DNA of 64,000 bases, taken from positions 17,990,765 through 18,054,764 of the forward strand of contig NC_066322.1 of the NCBI RefSeq assembly GCF_022539315.1, written 5' to 3'. The notes under the pieces are model-generated. The model did not search any database and was not told where the DNA came from. It saw only the letters and a program-made list of their open reading frames with translations. Shown here piece after piece: positions 13,201-27,200 of this stretch. Numbering within the stretch: the first letter of the stretch is position 1; the number at the start of each line of letters is the position of its first letter. The translations under genes were made by a program, and so were the position numbers. The stretch is from Serinus canaria. Its lineage: Eukaryota > Chordata > Aves > Passeriformes > Fringillidae.

Positions 13201-16200
13201 CTAAACTTGCATATTCATATGCAATGAAGACAAAAATAAATATTTGCAAAGGTAAACTATACGTTTAGATTATAAATATAATTGAGTTGATTTCCTTTAA
13301 TGAGTGTTCTCTATTTTACAATATTTGGGATTATTTTTTATTTATAAATATAGAATCTTTCATCAATACATGTCTAGAAATAGACAAATTATTCACTGAA
13401 AAAGCATTTATTCACTAAGGTTCTTGGTTTCAGGCCTTCAGTGTATGGGGTTTTATATCTATTTGTTTGCAATTTGCACTATTTCTGCTTCAATCCATCA
13501 GTTATTTGTGAAATGCTAACTTGATTATTCTGTAAGCATGATACATTATTTGGGACAAAAATCATGTGAACTTTTCCCACCTCGCTGGAAGGCAACACTT
13601 AGAGTAACACACTGATTATAGCTGAGAATGATCTCAGCTGTAATCTTGTTTACAGATTTTTCAATGGAAGCCTGGACACTGGTACATCAAGAGGTACTTA
13701 CATATCTTTTTTAAAGAATTTCTTTATACAGGCATTTATATATAGCAGTGACAGCCACAGAAATACAATCATAGTGAAAAGTAGTTAGAAGTTTTAGCAA
13801 GCTCTTATTACTACTGTTTTAAGGGAGTACCCTTGTCCTCTGAACTTAAAGAGCAACATGAGCTGTTATATCTTGCATTGAATTGCAGATCTCATGCTCC
13901 ATCATTAGCACAAAATGATCTGGTAGTTGCAACTTAATGTTGCACAAAAAAAGACAAGGTGAAGAATTTGGTTTTCTCTAATGGCTGTAAAGAATTAGAG
14001 TAGAGTTAAAGTCTCTTTCCCAAAGTGAGACCTTGCCAAAAAGAAAAAAAAAAAGAAGAAAAAAACCCCAAAACCAAAAAGAGGTGAGCATCAAAATTAT
14101 TTTGTTCATGGAAGAGAGGCTCTTTTTGCACAATACTGATCAGGCTTAGCACATGTAAGGACAAAGAACAATGCTAATACTGCCAGAAAATCAATACTGT
14201 TACAGGCTATGGCAATTAGCTACAAACCAATTTAAACCCCATTTCCTTTTCACCTTCTTGTAGTGTTGAAATACTTCCAGCATTTCCATCTGGAGCAAAT
14301 CCTACAATTATTTCTACATGCAGAAACTGAAGCAAGTCTGAATACATAGGTGAATCTATACAAACTTCTCACCTCTCCTTAGTAGGTATCTACAAGATTT
14401 CATTACCAAAAAGAAGCCTGGACTAGGGTATCTCACTGAATTCTCCAGTGACAAGTCAAGTTATAAAACTTGTGGAGGTGAATTTCATTTAAATTACAAA
14501 CCTGCACATGTACAAGGTAGAACAAAACTTGTCCATAATATTCAGAAACCCTATTCATAAAGCAAGGAAATCAGTGTGCTGGGTGCAATGTAAATGCACA
14601 TAATGTGTGCCCCCTAGTTGGTGACCAAAATGTTGGTAACCACAAAATACACACAGAAATGGAATTATAAAGAGTCAGAAACCACAAACAAAAATATTTA
14701 TCCAAAGTCTAAACAACCCTGAACTACTTAGGAAAGACCTGAAATCAAAGCAAATCCTCCCAGTTTCACAGTTGATCCCTTTGCTTTTGTTCTATCTGTA
14801 AACTGATGATCTAATGTGACCTAAATTTTGTACCCTTTTTTAATGCTTACTACTAGAACAGCTATTTCAAAACTCTTTTACTTTTATTTTTTTCTGGACA
14901 ACAGAAATCTTTGTTCCCCCAGATAACTAGAGGCATGTGTTTATACCCCTTTTCAGCATGACTCATAAGAAAAAGGAGTGTTAATGCTTAGGTCTAACAC
15001 TGTTACTGAGGGTGACACAGGAATAAAGAGTTTTCCTACTCTGATACATATATCTGAGTTAAAATTTCTGAAGGAAAGCTGACTAATCTTGCACCTAAAA
15101 TTATAAATAATTTTTAGAGCAACACTTGGTTGCCTACATAGTAAATAAACAATAGTACTCACTGAAGGCATAATTGAACCTTCCCTTACAAGGATACTTT
15201 TCCAGTGCTGAGGAAAGATATTGACATCCTTTTTCCACTTCAGAACTCATTAAATGGGCAACCCAAAGAGTCTCAGAGCAGGCTAGGAGTTAAAATTTTA
15301 CTTGAGTAATTATTCTGAAGAAATATGTAAGTCTGCCATCTGGAAGACTATTAGACATTACAAAGTCACTGTGTGCATGCCTCAGCAGATGTAGCTTTTG
15401 TTCAGAGTTTTGAGGGCTGTTAATTTAATTAGTTTTGTATTTTCATACTCCCTCCTTCCTTTCAACAGTAGTTCTGCAAAGGCAGCATCAGAACAGCTTT
15501 AAAAGAATCCAAAGCTAAAAGCCAAAATCAGATTTTAGGGAAATGGAAACAAATAAAGTTCATACGGACTTCAAATGGAGCTTGATCTATTCATTAGCAG
15601 GCCTAAACATTATCGCCAGTGGCTCTCAGGACAAAAACAGAAAACTGTGTTCAGTGAATCCTTTCCTACATTAGCCTTCCTAATTTAGGGAGGCAATGAA
15701 AGGATTCAACTGTTTTATTTTATTTTTTTATTAAAAACATTCAACAACAATGATCTGGAGAATGTAAAAGGTCTCTTATTTTTTACTGATGTCTTTTATG
15801 TAATGGGAGACCAGACAATTTTTTTTTTTTTTTAATTTTTCAGGGCTTTTTCTGCTATAGTAAGCTAATAGTAAGCTATGTGGTAAATCTTACACAGTAA
15901 GAGTAAGCTACATATCTCTGAGTGAAGAAAAGTTTGTCAGTTTTAAAAACTAGGATCATTACCCATCTAGAAATAAGGACTATCCCTTTACAGTTCCTTC
16001 TAGCACTTGACACTTCTTACAACAGCTTGCAAACCAAATAATATATAATAAAGCAGCATTAAAACTATCTGCTATGAAAGTAGTTATATCTGCCCATATA
16101 CAGATATATGTTTCTTTCTGACTTTTAAGCCTGTAAACTGTACCCCATCAGCAGATTCCTGTCAGGACAGGGTGCTAATAACTGCACAGATCTCCAAGCA

Positions 16201-18032
16201 GTACTGCAGAACTGTAAAATCAAGTTGTTTATTAGACTCCAAGCCTATGCCAAAACATCATCCTGCAATATTTGACAATGTTCAGAATTTCTCCCAACTG
16301 AAAATCCAGACAAGGCACACAAGCTGGCAATGAACCCAAATCCATGGTGTTTGCACAACCCAAGAAGCTCAGACCTTGGGAATCCAGAAATATTTGAGAC
16401 ATCAAGAGGTACACACATACAGCTAACAGCAGGAACACAAGGAGAGAAACAGTTTCTAGAAAACCATGCACTTTCAAAATCAACAGCAAATATAAAACAC
16501 TTTATGAGTAAACAATACAAAATCCAAGCAAGGCTGACATGAAGAACAGCTCAGGGACAACAAAGTGTGACTTAAAAGCCTAGATGCTTTAGGAAATGTG
16601 TGTTAACACACCTATTAGTAAAATATTTCTGTGACTGTTACAGTTTAACTAACCAGAATAATTTACATGGGAACAGCTAATTAGGTTACTACACAGATAC
16701 CCAGCTGCCCTGCTGCATGGAGACCTGAGCCTCCTAACAAACAGCTTCTGAAAGCAGAGGAGTTTACAGCCTGGTATTGATTTCAGGTCACCTGAAAACA
16801 TGACAGTGTAAACTGCAGCTGCCCAGGAGCCACTTTCAAAGCAGCCTAACACTCTCTGCAGCAGGAACAGACAGTTGTGGGAAATATCTGGATCAGACAT
16901 CTCAAAATAATCCTCCAAGTTCACAAACAGAAGGTTTACGTGTACATAAGTTTCTAGTACACATAACATCATCTAAGCCAATAAATACAAGAAAATAGGA
17001 ATAACAGCTATAGCAAAAACGAGATTCTTATAATCAATACTATAAAACAGGAACTAAGAGCATTGTTGAAATGCTAAGGATATCCTATCCAGCAAATATT
17101 TGTTGTTCATACTGGATTTCATGATTTTAAGAAACTGAGAAACTTTTTGGTATTTTTGATTGGGTTTTTGTATTTTGTTGGGTTTTGGATGAAATATTTT
17201 TAATTACAAACATAATCAACTTCCTACCTGATTTTTCCTTTTTAGTGGGAGGTGTTTTGACAACACTATGAAAAGACACCACTATCATTATACCCATAAG
17301 GAAATTAGTACTCTACCTAAAAGGTTTCTGAATTTAGAGGATTATGTTAGACAACCTGTAGGAAGACAGTAAAAACAGTACAAAACTTCTCATCGGATGA
17401 GGGATCAAAGGGACTAAAATTCTGATAGGATTAGTCAAATATCACACTGAGACTAGGAATTCAAACACCTAGAAAGAAAATGATGATATAAAATGGCAGG
17501 AATACAGAAGAGTATAGACAGTTTACAGCAAGAGAAGTATTTATTTCAAAATCAACTATTTCCTGAAAAATACAATGCACAAAATTTAAATTCCAGAGTC
17601 ATGTTTTAATCTAAGATTTATGTATTTCTATAAAATAGCTACATCTGACAGGTTCCCTTACTTCTGTAGCAAATAAAATTAGCTTTAGAAGTCTCAGAAA
17701 GGACAGTGAAGTGCTGCTCAGCCCAATGTGACTCTTGGAAAACAAAAAGAGGAGGAAGTGGCAGAAGAGGCTATCCACTACCCAGGGAAATCAAGGGGCT
17801 CAGGACATGATACTTGAGAGGGATCAGGCTCCATAACAAAGGCACAAAAGTTGTATCAAACACTTACTAAAATCACCAAAAATGAAAAAAGTATGGACTG
17901 CAATAGTTTCTGAAAAGTAAAGAGCTCATCACAAAGTAACTCTGTATCTACAGGAACAAACTAGAAGCCAAATGTGGCTACTGAATAACACTAATTTATT
18001 TTTCCCACAGCTGTGATTTCAGCCTCAATGAT

Positions 18033-18078
18033 TGTTCCAGATGCAATGATAAACATGTTCCAGATGCAATGATAAACA
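18033..18078. repeat. Perfect 23-bp tandem duplication on the donor side of DPYD exon 2
   Basis: Two identical 23-bp units starting TGTTCCAGATGCA lie at 18033-18055 and 18056-18078. The second unit ends 8 bases from the exon 2 donor GT. Identity is 23/23, so the duplication is recent. Confidence 0.95.
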
Positions 18079-18087
18079 TGCACTTAC

Positions 18088-18198
18088 TGAACAGTTTTTG
18101 TCAGAATTCCTTTTCCATTGCTTCTTGACTAGTTTCTTTGCTGCAGTTGAGTGAAGAGTTGCATGTGTTTGTTTTCGGGGATTTAAAGCCAGAATGTT
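18088..18198 (-). CDS. DPYD: DPYD coding exon 2 (codons 14-50)
   Basis: On the minus strand a pyrimidine-rich acceptor (TTTTTCCACAG, ending at 18199) precedes a 111-nt open exon beginning NILALNPRKQTHATLHS and ending DKNCS. A good donor, GTAAGTG, follows at 18087-18081. Mammalian DPYD exon 2 is also 111 nt (c.40-150) and encodes nearly the same peptide (SILALNPRTQTHATL... to DKNCF). Codons 14-50 form the entry to the N-terminal alpha-helical domain that carries two 4Fe-4S clusters further on; none of the cluster-binding cysteines lies in this exon. Codon 50 is Ser (TCA) where the human protein has Phe, apparently a lineage difference. The exon is flanked on both sides by 23-bp tandem duplications. 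Exon 3 must lie beyond the left edge, since it was not found in the 18 kb downstream. Confidence 0.95.
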
Positions 18199-18252
18199 CT
18201 GTGGAAAAAGAACAAAAGGCATTAAAATATACATTCAAATTTCCATAATTTG

Positions 18253-18298
18253 AAGCCTCTTAGATCACACTTTCAAAGCCTCTTAGATCACACTTTAC
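18253..18298. repeat. 23-bp tandem duplication on the acceptor side of DPYD exon 2
   Basis: Two 23-bp units starting AAGCCTCTTAGATCACAC lie at 18253-18275 and 18276-18298, identical except at the last base or two. They lie about 55 bp beyond the exon's acceptor side. Confidence 0.93.
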
Positions 18299-21200
18299 AC
18301 ACTTATTTACAGTGCTCTATAAAACCAAATGCAATTATTCCACATTATAGCCCAACTCCATACTAATTTGTTTAGATTGTATTGTCCGCGCCATTTAGAT
18401 GATTAATATTTAAAGACATTTCTAGGATTACTAAAAAATAGAGTTATATTTAGTAGCTTTAATAAGAGTTTCCATTCCTAGATATTTTTTATGTACAGCA
18501 TATAGAAAGACAATTCTGGTTCATGTATCATTCCAAGAAACACTTCTAAAGCAAAACAAGCAAAAATATTTTAAAATATCTCAGTTGTTTCTGAATGCTT
18601 CATCATTTCAGCATAAGCTCCAATTTCCCCATCAAAAGAATCTCCTTCTAAGCCTAGTGAACTGATGAGTTAACTCACTTATCTTAAAATGCTTTTATTT
18701 GCAAGGACACAAATAAATCTCAGAAATGTAGCCATACTTTTAAGTCATAGTGGTGGTCTGACAACACAGGCAGAATGAAGTTTGCATTGTCTTGCACTAC
18801 CCTAATGTAACTCAACAAATTAAATCTAATTTTTGGAACCAAAACTCTTTTTACATCAGGCAAGTAACAGATTTCTACAGCAAAAGCGACATTTATTTCA
18901 AGGGATGAGTACGAAAGGCATCCAAGAGACAGAGCCAGACTCAGGTCTGTGATGGAGAACAAAAACAGGCACATTGCTGCTTGTAACTTCTGGAATTAGT
19001 TTGCAAGTTTACCTATAAAAAAGCCTTGGCTTTAGAACTACACGTCTCCACTGCAGTGAGCAGAGTGTGTTTATTCTGTTACTATATGTCAAAGATGTGC
19101 GAGACTGACTTACAGAAACATGATGAGTGTGACGGGGTTATGAATATGAATATTATATTGTGATTCTTCCTAATTTTAAAAATCTGCTTCAGAGGGTGAT
19201 AATGATGAAACATCTCTTGTATTAAGGTTTTATTGCGCTGATTATGGGGACTTCTTATTTTAAATATGAAGGAGTCACTTTCTATTTAACTACTTAATGC
19301 CTTACTGTGAAGGTAATGATTGGTAATCCAATTTTCCCCTCAAACCAGAAATCTCACCTCTGCAAACAACATAACCCAACAAAGTAACTCCCAGCTTACC
19401 TGAAGCACAGAGACACAAAGTGAGGGACAACATTAAAAAAACATATAGACTACTTGGCAGCCTACATGCTGCTGACTTTCAGAAAGAGTTACAGGTTGTT
19501 ACTGGATGTGCCCCTGTAATTCCAGCAGCAAGCACTCTGCTCCAGTTCAGGGTGTTCCTCAGATGAGTATCTCAGGCAAGATGTGGCAACCAAATGCATT
19601 CAGTGGTTATTCATGCCAATTTATTTTTCCCTTAATTAAAACAGAGCAGGGACATCCACACAAGGGATATCTCAGTGGATACTTGATTTTCTCAGGATGA
19701 TCAAACTCAACTGTCAGAGCATTATCCGACTGTTGAGCGTCCTAATTACCCAAGCTGGGCAGTAGGTTCTGCACAAAAACTTCAGCAAAATTTTGCCTAC
19801 TCTCTTTTGTAATTGCTTAATGCTTGGCCATGAATATTATTTTAGCAAACTGAAATGAATTGCAAATTTCTAGCAATAAACTGTAACAGATGTACTCTAC
19901 TGGGTACAGCACCAGTTGGTTTAAAACATGGAACAAATGGTGGGGCAAGCCAAGGACGGAAGAATCCCCATATGTTTGCTCCTGTTGGAATTCTGCAGCA
20001 GGAGCATGGCTCCAAGTGCAACAGTTGCAGAAATCCAAAAGGACTACATAGCACAGCATGTCCCAGAATTTAATCTGAAATAAAACTGGCACAGAAAATA
20101 CTAAATCACATATACAATATAAAAATTGCTTATATTTCCACTCCATAAATAATATACTACCTGCTTAAATCTTGGATTGCTGACCAAAGTGGCTGCTCTA
20201 GCTAGAGGTCCCTGGTGCTTAAGAACAACTCAGAAGTTAACTGCTTAAGTGGGAAAATAATGTAAATGCTCTTGGGTCAGTTGAACAGTCAGAAGGGAAA
20301 TTAGTGAGGGTGTTTTCTTCCTATTCATTTCAGTTCCCTGGTTGGCTTTTCACAGCTTATGGCTAGTCAGACATTTAGTAAATTTAACAACTAAATTCAG
20401 ATGGGTCAGTCAGTAAGTGCAAAATTACTGAAAAAAACCTTCTAGAGTACATATTGCAAATAACAATGAATATACACAACTAAACAAAAAAAAACCACTT
20501 GGACATGCAAGAAAGGAAACCTGACACCTCCAGTCTCTCAAACACACTGGTCATCCAAGCAAGGAAAGAGTTCATTGGTGAGAATTATTTGGGCACTTGC
20601 AATCTTGCTTGTCTGAATCTCATGCTTATTCTGCCACATAAATTCTCATTCTTGACAGATGAGCTGTTGTTTGATCTCTCCAGATGTTGAAAGGCCAAGA
20701 CTCAAGCTCCCCAATAGAGGATGCAGGTGCATAACACATCCCTTTTCAAAGTACTATCAACTTTGGATTTCACATTAAGATGCTATTTGTACAGTAATGC
20801 AGAACCTATGAATTTTATCTTTACAGTTTTACATTACTGGCTCCATTTATTTCATTAATAGTAGATATAAATCCATTATCATTAATGGCTGCAAATCAGA
20901 ATATAAGGATACTGTGCTTCAGTAGAAATCCCTTGTGGTACTCTGTTGATGAAGAAAGAGATGGGGCTATGAGTAAGGACACAGAAGTGAACTGAGCCCG
21001 TGTGGAGTTTGTGACTCTTGGTGCAGAAGCACAACACGCACAGCTGAGTTAAAGCTGCAACTCTGCACAGTATTGATGATTATGGGCACCACCAAAGTAT
21101 TATACTTTCCTTCACTATTTCCACAGATTAATTTGAAGACTTCACTTTGGGAAAAAAGCCAAGAAGCCCATCTCTGTGGAATGCAACTCAAATATATTTT

Positions 21201-24200
21201 GCAGATGACTTGCTCAAATATCATTACCTTAAGGAATTCCTTTAATAATTACCCATGACAATTATTTCTTTCAGGTCTTTTAAAAGACAACAATTATTAA
21301 AAGCTACAAAATATAGAAGAATGGTTAGATTTCAGAATACATCCCCTTCTAGAAAGGAACATATTTGTTATGTCTAATAGATATCGATTTAGGTTGCAAG
21401 TATCCTAAAATGCAATCAACTACTCATATGTAATGCACATTGAGAATGACTAGCATGCATAAGTCATAGCTACAGTTTTTAAATTTTGAGAATTTATTGA
21501 TAGATGGTTATGTTGATCTGTGCCAACAGCAACATAGCTTCTGAGATTAAACTTACCATAAGCCATTCATTAGATGTTTATTGCTTAGCTTCTTCTTTAA
21601 ATGGCATGATTAAGAAGTCTAAACAAAATATACTAGCTCTAATTTTCACTATAATCTATTAATGAAAAGGCTGTAAAAGTTTAAAAACAGCATGTCATAT
21701 CACAGTGAGTAATTTATCAGGAATTTGAATTAATATTACTCCAAGTAAGTGACTTCAAAGCAGTCATCCAGGACAGGATACACTCTCCAGCTGGGAGTCC
21801 TGCCTCTGATACAGCACTTTCAGGTAAATCAAGACAGGCTTGGCACATGCTCTATAGTGATGCAACATAAATTTCTGAAGACATTGCATTTTGCTTTTAA
21901 TTTCATTAAAAGCACTTTTTATTCTCGTCTCATAAAGCTACTCTTCTCCTGAAATCAGAAGAAGCTATTTTAATTAAATGTGAATTTTAATTAAGCGCAT
22001 ATTCTGCAAAATAAAATATAAAGTTATGGAAGCACTTTGCTCATTGGGAATGCTCCATAGCCAGTGGGGACTGGAGGGCACGCAGAGAGGGGATGTTTTT
22101 AGGAAAAAAAAGTAGCATTTAGAACACAGGTGGGACGTGAGACTGCAGTAACTTTTACAATAGTCATTAAAAAGTCCTGTGAGTCTAGCAGTGTCTTTGT
22201 AAATTATGTGACATTAACTCAAAATTTGAAACCTTTTCTTTAAAGCACTGTGGCATGAAGTCTTTGACTTTATATTTTTCTCCCCAAAAGTAACAACCTT
22301 AGCAAAGTGCCCTGCTTATGTGGACTCTATCTATCTCTCATTCAAAACAATAAATTTGGAAAAATTCAATAGTTAAAGATCACTCTTCTTCTGAAGAGCC
22401 TCCTACTGAAACCAATGAGTTGCACCGGAAGTATTTAGTGCTTAGTAATCCTCATATTTGTTACTGCTCATTCAAAGGCAGAATAACGATCAGAAAATCT
22501 ATCTTCAGGCTCTGTCACGATATTAAAACTCCGTAAAATTCTTAAAAAGACTAGGTAAGTATTTGCTTGTTTCAAGGATTCTGTGGATTTCCAGTAGCTT
22601 GTTGGGGAAGTTTCCTATGAACAGCCCCAAAACACCTCCTGAAGTTCATTGCAGATCACTAGGTGTACTGTCACAGTGAAGATGTGGAAAATGCAACAGT
22701 TCACATGCAGACTGTGATTGGGCATAAAACAAGGTCCCATGTATCACTCTCCTTGTTTCAGCATACAGCTCATTTCCCTAGCCCAGCCCCTGCAATACAC
22801 AGGCTATATCCTGATTTAATCCTGTTGCCTCACAGAGCCCCCTCAGCTGAACACTTTTATCCACATCAATTAAAATTCGGGAGTAGGCCAGGCATGCTAG
22901 GGAATGCATGTGGAGAGCAATTTAACCCACCCCATTCCATTAATCTACCCAATTTCCTTAAAAAGAGTTGTAATCTCCCTCACAGCAAGTAACATCAAAT
23001 GTATTGCAAGATACATATGCTCACCAAGTGAACATAATGAGAACATATTTATTTTTTCTAAGAGTAATGAGCATACTAAACAATTAATTTCAAAGCTATG
23101 CAAGTGTTACTTCACTGACAGAAACAAATACCTGGGGCTTTTCCTCTAATATTTTCTAGTATCTCTGAATATGAAACTAATTGTATAATTGCTCTTCAAT
23201 CAAAGGCTAAAGAACTCAAATGTATTTGTTTTCATGAGATTAGATGAACCACAATAAGGAACTTTGTTGAAAAATAACATCAGTGTAGAAGAAGATGAGC
23301 AAGGCACGAACTCCTATTAATATCTAATTTGAATTGCCTAAGTCACATTTTACTTCTCACATCTACTCTACTTCTTGGAAAGTTGCATGAAGCACTGACA
23401 GTCAGATGCAGGACTTTACACGCCATGTAAAGTCCCCATTATACATGGAAGTTTCACTGCCAAATCAGAAAGAGCGAGTTCTAGTCATAGGAGAGTTTGT
23501 TACGCTAAAGATAAACATAAGATTTCCAAAAGTAAGTATCTATGGTGTCACGTCTTCCCCAAGTTAGCTGTGCTATTTTCCATTACTGAAAGAATACAGG
23601 ACAATGTTGTGAATCTCTCCCATATGCTTATTTATGACAGAATATCCTACAAATCAATACTTGCGATTTCCTTACTTAAGATCAGAACTGATGAGAAACT
23701 TTTCAAACAATTTATGTAACTTGGCTGATAACATATCTTAGGAATTCATGAATTCATGCAAAAATTTCAAACAGGTGAAGACCATGCTTTCACAGTAGTT
23801 CAGGCCTAGCTTAACTGCAAAGCAACAAAAGCCAGAGCAAGCTTGATGAAATGTGAAATGAACACAAATGTCAGGGGAAGAACATGGTCAGCCTTAGTAA
23901 AAACCAAGGGAAACCCCCAAGAAATTATTTTTGTAAATTACCTGGTATGTTTTCTGTTACTGAGAAAAATAGATGCACACGTGAGCAAAGCCACAAGGTG
24001 ACTGTGAACATATTTTATCCCAATATATCAGGGTGTGACAAGGTGTAGCCCTCTGATCTCTTTCAGTAATGATAAATTCTGCAAGTGACCCTCTGTCCAT
24101 GCCTAAGAACTGGTCCTTTATACTACTGTGATAGCTACAAACCCGTCCTCAAGATCCAGTGAGCTGGAAGATGGGGCACCACTACTTTGAAGAGACGACC

Positions 24201-27200
24201 AGCCTCTGAACCAGTGCCAGAAGAGCAGCAGCACTGCAGCCTCCTGTGAGACAGGGATGGAGAAGCCAATCTGCTCAAAGGACTGAGACCCGGCCCTGTA
24301 TCCCGCTGTGCATATGGACACAGGGAGCTAAAATCCAGCTGGAAAAAGATTCAACTTTTAATCACTAGACAAATTTCTCTTTTGAGCCACACAAGGTCAT
24401 AGTTCTTGATCCATTTTGAAACTAAGGCCGATGGATGACCTAGTGATAAGCATACGCTACCTGTGCACTGCCACGTGCCTTTAACATAGCATTTAAGTGC
24501 TATATCTTCATCTTTACATTTCCCCGTAAGACAAACTGCTGATAGCAGAACAAACACTTTTCTGGTTTCTTGCACCCCTCATATAGCCTCTAAAACTTCG
24601 AGCATGACAATTAACCCTGTGACACCCTCATAGCATACCAGCGTCCTAGAGGTGTAGTCCTAGATCCCCTACTAGGTACTTAGATATTGGGATTTTCAAT
24701 TTTACCACTACAGAATTTCTTGGTCCTCAGATTTTCCTGCAATATATAAATACTACATCTTAACAAAATGAGCAGTTTTCTAAATCACTCCCACAAAAGT
24801 CGGGAAATTCTTAGTCATGAATACATCTATGTTAACAAAAGTGTGTTATACTTCATGCACTTTCTGTTACATAACAAAGTTAATGCATTATACATTAACA
24901 TAGCAGCAAAATTACACAACCCTAAGCACGGTTTACACAATCGTGCTGTTACTTTACCTGTCGGATTTAGCGCTTGATTTCTCTAACTCAGCAATGCATT
25001 CGTGCTAGGTATTACTGTAAATTCTAAAAGGTTTATTAAAATGAAACCCAAAAAGTGTTACTTGTTTCCCATAGATACCAAACACTCTCCTCTATGGGAA
25101 GGGCTCTGGGTGGTAAATTATGCTCTTGGAAACTCTGCATGCTATCTTCTTGACACAACTAATCTCTGCAGAAACTGTTGACCCTCACAGGGAATACCAA
25201 GGCAAATACTCACCCTCCAGGCTTTACTGAAGTATCCAAGAAGTACCAGAATCAGTGAATTATTCATGCATTTAACACATATATATTTCAAAACCACACA
25301 GCCTAAAGCAGACTTAAACTTCACCACAACACAGGATCAGTTCTGAGGCTCCTCCAGGGACACTACCACAGTGTGACACAATCATGTTTTTGCACTATAA
25401 ACAATACACTAAATCCAAAAAATATTAGCCTTTACATACAAAATTCAGAGAAGACATAGCTGAGCACAGCTCTTGTTGATGTACTCAGCAGTGAATTCAC
25501 TATATGTATTTATTTGGCTGAATAAAACATTACCTTATTTACAACCTTTAAAAGTGCAAGGTTTTAAAGTTTTGTACAGCTATCCTTCTACACACACAGT
25601 TAATATTTTAGTAATTTTTGTCCCTAACTGGACCTCAACTTTAATCATCCAACTAACTGGCACAGTGCAAAAAAAACCAGAGCAACTCATGTCACAACCT
25701 TGATTCTTATCTTCATGACTGCTGCTACTTTAGAAGTACGCACACACATGGTCTCCAGTCTGCCATACCCACTACACTCAAAGTCACCTTTTCTCATATT
25801 CCTAATAAAAACATCTTCCTCCTTTACAAATCAAAACTTAAAGCTTCAGAAAAATATTAGGTTTGCATCACAGGTATATCAGAACTTTTCAGCTTCTTCA
25901 GTGTAAAATTGAACTATGTCTCAAATGCTTGCACATCAAACTGCTCTCTTATATGACGAATACAAACGTTATTTGGTAAGTGCTCCCTCACACAGAGTCA
26001 TTTATTGAAAGGATCACAGCAAAAAGGATCGTTATTATACATGTACATCTCATACATTTACACCTCAGTTCTATTTTTCTACAAGATAACAGATCACAAG
26101 ACAAAGCAAGCTCAGCTGCCTTTGAAAAAAACTTTGTCAGAACCAAAAAAAGGCCATTGTATCCCTATAACTGAACCTCTGAATTGGACCCTCAGTTGTG
26201 TTTGCTTAAGCAAAACCCAAACTTGCATTAGAGACACGTCTGTTAATGACAAGCGAATGCTCTACTAACTTTTGATCAGAGGAGAGAAATTAGCAAAGTT
26301 AATACTGCTGAAATTTAATCATTGGCAAAATCAGCGGAACTAATTTTAGCTGAGCAAAGCAATGTTCTGAAAACTTTGTTAAAAGGTGATTTTCAAAGTG
26401 CAATAAATGAACTTGAAATGCAAGGATGAGACTAACAATATACATCCAAAAGATCTAGTACACTCAGTGCTTGAAACAAATGTGAACATTTGTATTTGTT
26501 CCAAGAACATGCCAACTATCTATCAGCACTGACTCTCTAAATCTGTTGCAATATGAAGAAGTAACAAGTAAACCTACCTTTTTGCAACTACTGTGCAAAC
26601 TTCTTACTAAAAGAAGAATAGCAACTGTTTAATACAATTGTAAAATGCAAACTTGACAATGGGACTACAGACTTTCTATTAACTGTGCATACACCAGAGC
26701 ATTCTAACCAAAAGGAAAAAAAGAATTAGCATGTAGTAAAAAATGGAAATGTGAAGGATTTTTAATAATATCCTATAAGCAGTAATTATATGTGAAGCCC
26801 TATTATAAAATATTACTAAGTGTCTGATAATTGAAAAAAAAAAAAAAACCAAAAACAAAACCACACAAGTTTTGTTGCTTGAAAACATGCAAGAGGAAAC
26901 TGCTTCCAATTTCTCCTATTGCATTTAAAAATGTCATTGTCTTCTTTTGCAGAAGCGCACAGCGATGCTGACACCTTCAAGCAAAGAAACATTACACTCC
27001 GTAAGTATACAGGGACTCCCATGCTATAGATGAGAGTGGAACATATCAGTAACAGGAAATATAGAAAATTCCTTGGAGTTCTTCACTCTTACAATTTTGA
27101 TTTTCAAATCTTACTGACATTAAATACTGATGAATGTGTGGGGCGGAAGCAGAGGTGATACTCTTAAAATAAATAATTAGATAAGGCTGCCCAATCTAGA

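Larger units (their letters stand above)
1..18087 (-). other. DPYD: DPYD intron 2 (partial, runs off the left edge)
   Basis: AT-rich intronic DNA downstream of exon 2 on the minus strand. I scanned it for the next exons, whose products should include CEKLENNFDDIKH and the Fe-S ligand cysteines, and found neither. Recognisable contents are the LTR at 2848-3470, the inverted repeat at 3668-4558, a pyrimidine-rich tract at 6.42-6.84 kb followed by an X-box at 6889, the ancient LINE at 8.88-9.90 kb, CAAA-rich DNA at 10.43-10.54 kb, a 34-A run at 11138-11171 and a diverged tandem duplication at 13044-13200. The remainder (1-2847, 4.56-6.42, 6.9-8.88, 9.9-10.4, 11.2-13.0 and 13.2-18.0 kb) shows no gene or repeat I can name. 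Confidence 0.8.

Noticed and set aside
14600..14640. CTCF-like site (GCCCCCTAGTTGGTGAC)
   Set aside because: The core has an extra base and several departures from the CTCF consensus.
1..18087. DPYD exons 3 and 4
   Set aside because: I searched for minus-strand text encoding CEKLENNFDDIKH and the cysteine-rich CADAPCQKSC segment and found neither; they probably lie left of the window.
24571..24740. Suspected nuclear mitochondrial insertion
   Set aside because: Neither strand gave a recognisable mitochondrial rRNA, tRNA or protein reading.
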